From: Ignavibacteriales bacterium
GTDB lineage: Bacteria; Bacteroidota; Ignavibacteria; Ignavibacteriales; Ignavibacteriaceae
DNA: 39,177 nt
Direction: 5' to 3'
Assembly: GCA_012517155.1 (NCBI GenBank)
Contig: JAAYVN010000041.1
Coordinates: forward strand, 74,556 to 113,732
Below the pieces are notes generated by a model, which made no database searches, was not told the DNA's origin, and saw nothing but the letters and a program-made list of their open reading frames with translations. The position numbers and the translations under genes are program-made. Below are positions 34,576-39,177 of the stretch, piece by piece. Each line of letters begins with the position of its first letter. Position 1 is the first letter of the stretch.

Positions 34576-35469
34576 TCATTTTGAATTTATTAAACTGTTA
34601 CCCTTTGCTGCTAAAAGCAGACTTGCAAGTATAATGATAGTTCCGGTAAACTGCAAATAATTTAAAGACTCTTTGTAAGCAATCCATCCTGCAATCAGTG
34701 CAATTATAGGAGTAATAAAAGCGATTAATGAGAGGAGAATGAGATTGATCCTTTTTAAGAGCCAATAATAAGTAACAAAAGTTATTATCGTTCCAAAAAT
34801 TGCCAGATAAGCAATAGATAAAACAGAAGGAAGTGTAAAGACAATTTTTTCAGTATTTTCTGTAAGAATTCCCACGGGAATCATGACGGCTGCCGACAGA
34901 GTCAACGGAATAAGATTCATACTAACAACATTAAGATTTCCGCCATATTTTTTAATAATAATGACGACAAAAGCCTGGGAAATACCTGCAAAGACAATAG
35001 CAAGCATACCATAAATTGAACGAATTTCGCCAATACCTAATTTTTCAAAAAGCAGGAGAAAAACTCCTATAAACCCAAAAACAAGTGCAATTATTCTATA
35101 GGTTCCAATTTTTTGCTCCCTGAATGCTATCTTTGAAAATATTGCAACCAGGAATGGATAAATTGAAAATAAAAGTGATGCAAGCCCTGAGGGTACAAAC
35201 TGTTGCCCCCAGTAGATTAATCCAAAGGGTAGCATAAATGTAAAGAGTGCCTGGATAAAATATATCATTATCGCGATTTTGTCTATTTGAAGCGGTATAC
35301 CTTTTATCCTTACTATTACAAATAATCCAATTGCAGCAACTAAAAAACGAAGTCCGGAAGAATATACTGGTGTTAATTCCTCAAGTCCGATTCTAATTGC
35401 CAACCAAGTGGTTCCCCATATTAAACATACCAATAAGTATCCAAAGACTATTTTCATCCCAGGGTTCAA
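34576..35469 (-). CDS. EamA-family (drug/metabolite transporter superfamily) membrane protein
   Basis: The protein has about 298 residues with ten hydrophobic segments in two EamA halves (about 10-145 and 160-290). The first half begins YLLVCLIWGTTWLAIRIGLE, a common EamA opening. The second half ends in FITPIIALIAGWIAYKESLN, a typical closing motif. Substrates in this family range from amino acids to nucleosides and cannot be deduced. The start is uncertain: TTG at 35469 has AAAGGTGAT seven bases upstream, while the ATG at 35457 has none. TTG at 35487 is also in frame. Confidence 0.9.
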   Translation of the reverse strand: MNPGMKIVFGYLLVCLIWGTTWLAIRIGLEELTPVYSSGLRFLVAAIGLFVIVRIKGIPLQIDKIAIMIYFIQALFTFMLPFGLIYWGQQFVPSGLASLLFSIYPFLVAIFSKIAFREQKIGTYRIIALVFGFIGVFLLLFEKLGIGEIRSIYGMLAIVFAGISQAFVVIIIKKYGGNLNVVSMNLIPLTLSAAVMIPVGILTENTEKIVFTLPSVLSIAYLAIFGTIITFVTYYWLLKRINLILLSLIAFITPIIALIAGWIAYKESLNYLQFTGTIIILASLLLAAKGNSLINSK

Positions 35470-35521
35470 AAAATCACCTTTCCACAATTAACTTAATAAC
35501 TAATTCTTACTCTCTCTGTAT

Positions 35522-36256
35522 TTAATTTCTGAGGCATATAACTCCTAAAGATCGTCCGCTTTTTATTCCATCTCTGCGGTAACTGTGTAAAAGAGTGTTG
35601 TTATCAAATGAGCAAAGCCTACTTACTTGTATTTTCTTTTCATGAACTCCGGCTCTCAATAACTGGTCAAAGTTATCTCTCACTAAATCCAGATAGAATT
35701 TGCCATTCGTGTTTACTATATACTTGTTGTCGAAACATTCAACAACTTCACTCCCAACTTCATAATTTAATGCCGAAATGGAAGGTGCCATATAAGCGAC
35801 TATATCCTCTGCCCTAGAATTGAATTCCTCTTTCATAACACCGAGTGTTTTATATAGAATCTGTTTCATAGTTCCACGCCAACCGGCATGTATTCCTGCA
35901 ATCAATTGCTTATTACTGTCATATAAAAATATTGCATTGCAATCAGCAGTGCTAATGGCCAAGCAGATCCCCTTTTCACTTGTAATCATTGCATCACTCT
36001 CCTTTGCATCTCCCAGTTTCGTGATCACATGAATTTCGTCTCCATGAACCTGCTTTTGAAACTGAATTTTTTTTGGTGAGTTGTAAATGCAATCAAAAAA
36101 TTCGGTCCTATTCCTTTCAACAGAATCAGGATTATCTCCAACACTTTTAGACATATTGAAAAAAAACGGGGGAATCGTTTTTGCTGATATCTTTGTGCTA
36201 AATCCAAAGGCAATCCCGGGATATTTAGAGAAAATTGCCGCTCTTATAATGACCAT
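35522..36256 (-). CDS. pgeF: PgeF/YfiH/LACC1-family protein (multicopper-oxidase-like, purine nucleoside phosphorylase activity in the family)
   Basis: The start is the ATG at 36256 with AAGGTGG five bases upstream; an upstream GTG at 36271 is an alternative. The 244-residue protein has the family metal-binding set: a His in KQVHGDEIHV (near 61), a Cys in STADCNAIFLYDS (near 105), and a His in AGIHAGWRGT (near 122). Family members act on purine nucleosides and have been linked to peptidoglycan-precursor editing (PgeF). The older label polyphenol oxidase is probably misleading. It is divergent from surE, another nucleotide-linked enzyme. Confidence 0.9.
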   Translation of the reverse strand: MVIIRAAIFSKYPGIAFGFSTKISAKTIPPFFFNMSKSVGDNPDSVERNRTEFFDCIYNSPKKIQFQKQVHGDEIHVITKLGDAKESDAMITSEKGICLAISTADCNAIFLYDSNKQLIAGIHAGWRGTMKQILYKTLGVMKEEFNSRAEDIVAYMAPSISALNYEVGSEVVECFDNKYIVNTNGKFYLDLVRDNFDQLLRAGVHEKKIQVSRLCSFDNNTLLHSYRRDGIKSGRSLGVICLRN

Positions 36257-36301
36257 AATTCCACCTTCCACCCATTTTACAGTTTTAAGTATGAAAATAT
36301 T

Positions 36302-36350
36302 TTAATTAAACAATCCAAACTTAATTAAATTTCAATTTCTTTTGAAATTT
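36302..36350. promoter_or_regulatory. Symmetric elements in the pgeF-surE divergent promoter region
   Basis: A 9-bp perfect inverted repeat with a 6-nt spacer is present: AAATTTCAA at 36327-36335 and TTGAAATTT at 36342-36350. Beside it the 9-mer TTAATTAAA occurs twice, at 36302-36310 and 36321-36329, a 19-bp period. The region is very AT-rich, so part of this could be chance. The location between divergent genes makes an operator plausible. Confidence 0.35.
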
Positions 36351-36410
36351 TATATCTTAGTACTTAAAAGATTTTATATTTTGCAGATAATTTTTTTAAT
36401 CGGAGAAAAA

Positions 36411-37163
36411 TTGAAAATTTTAGTTAGTAACGATGATGGAATTGACTCTTTAGGCATTCAAGTGCTTGTTGAAACTCTTAAGACTATAGCAGATGTGACG
36501 GTTGTTGCACCACTGAAAGAGCAAAGTGCAATGGGACATGCAATAACAATGAAAACCCCATTAAGAGTAATTAAATACTATAAGAATGGTGAGTTCTTTG
36601 GGTATGCAGTAGATGGCACACCTGCTGATTGTGTGAAGATGGGAATAAGAAACATTATGGAAACTCCACCTAATATTGTGATTTCGGGAATCAATCACGG
36701 TTCTAATACTGCCGTTAATACCGTCTATTCCGGAACAGTATCAGCTGCGAGAGAAGCTGCAATAATGGATGTTCAGGCAATAGCAGTATCTGTAACTAGT
36801 CACACAGCAACAAAATTTGAGTATGCTGCAAAAATATGCAAACTCCTTGCCTATAAACTCTTATCCGAACCTCTTGTTCGAGGGACTTTCCTTAATGTCA
36901 ATGTTCCAGATTTAGACGAAAAAGATGTAAAAGGAATTGTTTTTACAAAACAAGGTAAGTCCAAGTGGGATGATATTTACGAAAAGCGTCAAGATCCTTA
37001 CGGTAGGGATTATTATTGGTTAACAGGTAATCTTGTAGTGTCGGATGTTGAACCGGATACCGACCAAGGAGCGATTAATAATAATTATGTATCTATTACG
37101 CCACATCATTTCGACTCAACAGATTATAAAACATATGAAGTTATCCGTAACTGGAAGATCTAA
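36411..37163 (+). CDS. surE: 5'-nucleotidase SurE
   Basis: SurE is a metal-dependent phosphatase of nucleoside 5'- and 3'-monophosphates and exopolyphosphate. The start is TTG at 36411, with GGAG six bases upstream. It gives the family N-terminus KILVSNDDGIDSLGIQVL, with metal-binding D8 and D9. A TTG at 36342 would add an unrelated 23-residue lead. The 250-residue chain also shows APLKEQSAMGHAIT, YAVDGTPADCVKMGI and VISGINHGSNTAVNTVYSGT, where the Ser and Asn metal ligands lie. Length is normal. The VWA gene starts 28 bp later and is probably co-transcribed. Confidence 0.96.
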   Translation: MKILVSNDDGIDSLGIQVLVETLKTIADVTVVAPLKEQSAMGHAITMKTPLRVIKYYKNGEFFGYAVDGTPADCVKMGIRNIMETPPNIVISGINHGSNTAVNTVYSGTVSAAREAAIMDVQAIAVSVTSHTATKFEYAAKICKLLAYKLLSEPLVRGTFLNVNVPDLDEKDVKGIVFTKQGKSKWDDIYEKRQDPYGRDYYWLTGNLVVSDVEPDTDQGAINNNYVSITPHHFDSTDYKTYEVIRNWKI

Positions 37164-37191
37164 TTTTGTGCAGTTCAAATTCTCAAAGTAA

Positions 37192-39177
37192 ATGATTGAT
37201 TCAATATCTTTAAATATTAACGGTTCATGGTATATTTTAATCCCATTAATTCTTATGTCGGGATTATTTACTTATTATCTTTATAAAATTACTATTCCCA
37301 AAATCAATCGCAGGATAAAATGGCTTCTAATATCTTTACGAACTCTATCATTAATAATAATATTATTCCTTTTTTTTGAACCTATTTTGGCAATCAATTC
37401 AAAAAGAGAAGTAAACCCTACAACACTGGTATTTATTGACAATTCAGGATCAATGTCGGCCGCATCTAATACTAAGATATTAACTGAGGATTTTCTAAAA
37501 AAGTGGACAAATCTAAGATCTACCGATGATTTAAGTATATTTCTTTTTGGTGATTCTACAAGAGAATTAACAGAAACCTCCAGAATTAACTTCTCAGACA
37601 AGACAAGTAACTTCACTAAAATTATTGATAAAGTTCGTGAAAGTGAAGAGAACATCACGAGTGTATTACTGGTTAGCGATGGAATAATTACTGACGGAGT
37701 AAATCCGATAAATGGAGCCGAAAAACTAGGTATTCCATTTTATACTATAGGATTAGGAGATACAACAAAAAATAAAGACTTAATTTTAAGGAACATAGTT
37801 TATGATAAGAATATACTGTCCAACTCTTATGCACCTATAATAGTATCCCTGGAACAAAGAGGTTTTAACGGATCAAAAGTCACAGCTTCACTTCTCGAGG
37901 ATAACCGTTTGATTGAACAAAAGGATATTCTACTTGATGACAATAATTCACAAACTTTTCTATTTAATTACACAGCAAAAATTCCCGGAGAAAAAAAGTT
38001 AACACTTAAATTATCCACTGTGGAAAATGAGAAAAATCCGAATAATAACTCCAAGACTTTCTTTGTAACTGTACTGGAGAACAGAAAAAATATTGTACTG
38101 ATTTCATCTTCTCCTTCTTCCGACCTTACATTCATAAAAAATTCACTTTTTCTTGATTCGACTTTAAGTGTGAAAACGATTACTGAAATTGGTGCAGGAA
38201 GATTTCTTGAAGGTAATAATATTGACAAAGTCCTTGACAGTGCGGGGATAATATTTTTACTTGGATTTCCATCAAGAAATACGTCTAATGATATAGTTAA
38301 CAAAGTTACCAGTTTAATAAACAAGAACAAGATACCTTACTTTATTTTGTTCAATAACCTTACTGATTTAAATAAAGTCAAAAGTATTGAAAACGAACTA
38401 CCATTTACAATAGTCAGCAGCAATATTGAAGCAGTAAAATTAGTACAACCTTCTGTTCCAGTTAATCAGCTGCGAAATCCAATTCTTCAAAGTAACAGCA
38501 TAAATACAGAAGATGGATGGAATTCACTTCCACCAATATTCAGGACTAATATAGAAATACGTCCAAAACCTGAAAGTGAAGTTGTCTCGAACGTGAGTAT
38601 AAACAATGTGCCACTTAATTTACCACTAATACTTACAAGAGATGTATCATCAAAAAAATCAATTGCAGTATTAGGTTTTGATATTTGGCGTTGGAAGTTA
38701 ATGAAACCCGGAACTGATATCTTTGATCGATTTATATTGAACAGTCAGAGATGGTTATCAGTAAAGGCAGATAACAAGCAAGTAAAACTAGAAACTTCGA
38801 AGCAGGTTTATTCTTCCGGAGAAGAGATAACATTACTAGGAGAAGTAAGGGATAAATCACAAAACGCTGTAGAAAATGCAAACGTAAAGGTTGATATTAC
38901 AAGTCCCACCGGATTAAGGCTATCAATAAATTTGGTGTCACTTGGCAATGGATTATATCAAAGTAATTTTATAAGCCGAGAGTCCGGTGATTATAGTTTT
39001 ACAGGAGAAGCTCATGATGATGGTTTGTTGCTTGGCAAAGACGGAGGTAGATTCACGGTATCTGACCAGGAGTTGGAATTATTAAATACTGCGGCAGATA
39101 TAGATTTTCTGAGATTGTTAGCGAATAGAACGAACGGAGAATTTTTTATGAACGAGGATTATGATAAAGCACTACCA
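37192..39177 (+). CDS. VWA-domain membrane protein, C-terminus beyond the window
   Basis: The 662 visible residues open with two membrane helices (about 13-31 and 44-66). A von Willebrand factor A domain follows from about residue 77, with the metal-ion-dependent adhesion motif D83-N-S-G-S in TTLVFIDNSGSMS and a later LLVSDGIITDG. A beta-rich region comes next, then a segment with FDIWRWKLMKPG, and an Ig-like stretch near 550-630. This layout recalls the large VWA/glutamine-amidotransferase-like membrane proteins of Bacteroidota, whose role is not known. The ATG at 37192 has no obvious binding site. The gene continues past 39177. Confidence 0.8.
   Translation, partial: MIDSISLNINGSWYILIPLILMSGLFTYYLYKITIPKINRRIKWLLISLRTLSLIIILFLFFEPILAINSKREVNPTTLVFIDNSGSMSAASNTKILTEDFLKKWTNLRSTDDLSIFLFGDSTRELTETSRINFSDKTSNFTKIIDKVRESEENITSVLLVSDGIITDGVNPINGAEKLGIPFYTIGLGDTTKNKDLILRNIVYDKNILSNSYAPIIVSLEQRGFNGSKVTASLLEDNRLIEQKDILLDDNNSQTFLFNYTAKIPGEKKLTLKLSTVENEKNPNNNSKTFFVTVLENRKNIVLISSSPSSDLTFIKNSLFLDSTLSVKTITEIGAGRFLEGNNIDKVLDSAGIIFLLGFPSRNTSNDIVNKVTSLINKNKIPYFILFNNLTDLNKVKSIENELPFTIVSSNIEAVKLVQPSVPVNQLRNPILQSNSINTEDGWNSLPPIFRTNIEIRPKPESEVVSNVSINNVPLNLPLILTRDVSSKKSIAVLGFDIWRWKLMKPGTDIFDRFILNSQRWLSVKADNKQVKLETSKQVYSSGEEITLLGEVRDKSQNAVENANVKVDITSPTGLRLSINLVSLGNGLYQSNFISRESGDYSFTGEAHDDGLLLGKDGGRFTVSDQELELLNTAADIDFLRLLANRTNGEFFMNEDYDKALP

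Noticed and set aside
37281-38330. Two minus-strand frames (125 and 120 codons) over the VWA gene
   Set aside because: The plus strand is open throughout with a VWA motif and membrane helices. The antisense frames are low-complexity and Ser/Leu-rich.
1-39177. A defence island, secretion gene cluster or biosynthetic cluster
   Set aside because: I looked for toxin-antitoxin, restriction, CRISPR-associated, transposase and large synthase signatures on both strands and found none.

Overview
The window is an AT-rich stretch of bacterial chromosome made almost entirely of core genes. It most resembles the Ignavibacteria/Chlorobi/Bacteroidota (FCB) lineage. The clues are a PorV/PorQ-type outer-membrane protein paired with a huge secreted protein carrying Ig-like modules and a YPNPF-type C-terminal sorting/FlgD-like domain, DUF3108, DUF2279 and DUF6600 envelope proteins, an hpf-hprK pair, a YbeY with Asp in place of the third metal-binding His, and class II LysS. 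Shine-Dalgarno sequences (AGGAG, GGAGG) are readable at many genes and TTG starts are frequent. The species assignment is inference.

Layout, left to right. Positions 1-2549 (minus) hold an acyl-CoA oxidation module: etfB, etfA and the N-terminal part of an acyl-CoA dehydrogenase cut by the window edge. Positions 2751-8005 (minus) hold a secreted multi-domain HExxH protein followed 15 nt later by a PorV-like barrel. A 370-bp gene-free region separates them from a tRNA-Arg(UCG) and tadA on the plus strand (8389-8944). tadA ends tail-to-tail with a 16-repeat TPR protein, their stop codons overlapping.

From 30055 down to 8941 about 21 genes run on the minus strand in near-continuous operon style. 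They are a small membrane protein, trpS, scpA, scpB, rluB, dacB, lysS, two tandem DUF2279 proteins, a family 2 glycosyltransferase, a Wzi-like outer-membrane protein, an S41 C-terminal processing protease, DUF3108, a gamma-carbonic-anhydrase-fold protein, ybeY, smg, topA, xerC/D, hpf, hprK and the TPR protein. The themes are translation and ribosome maintenance, chromosome topology/segregation/dimer resolution, and cell-envelope assembly.

One plus-strand DUF6600 secreted protein (30315-31553) stands alone and ends in a textbook intrinsic terminator. The next minus-strand run (36256 to 31604) holds pgeF, an EamA transporter, folB, folK, a deoxynucleoside kinase, a small membrane protein and a family 9 glycosyltransferase: folate, nucleotide and envelope-sugar functions. 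pgeF is divergent from surE, which leads into a VWA-domain membrane protein truncated by the right edge.

I see no mobile element, prophage, CRISPR array or defence island, and no convincing wholly new system. The points most worth a second look are the four-cysteine iron-sulfur-type motif in TrpRS, the tRNA-Arg/tadA pairing, the dedicated-looking PorV plus HExxH secreted cargo pair, the tandem DUF2279/GT2/Wzi-like envelope block, and the inverted repeat in the pgeF-surE divergent promoter region.
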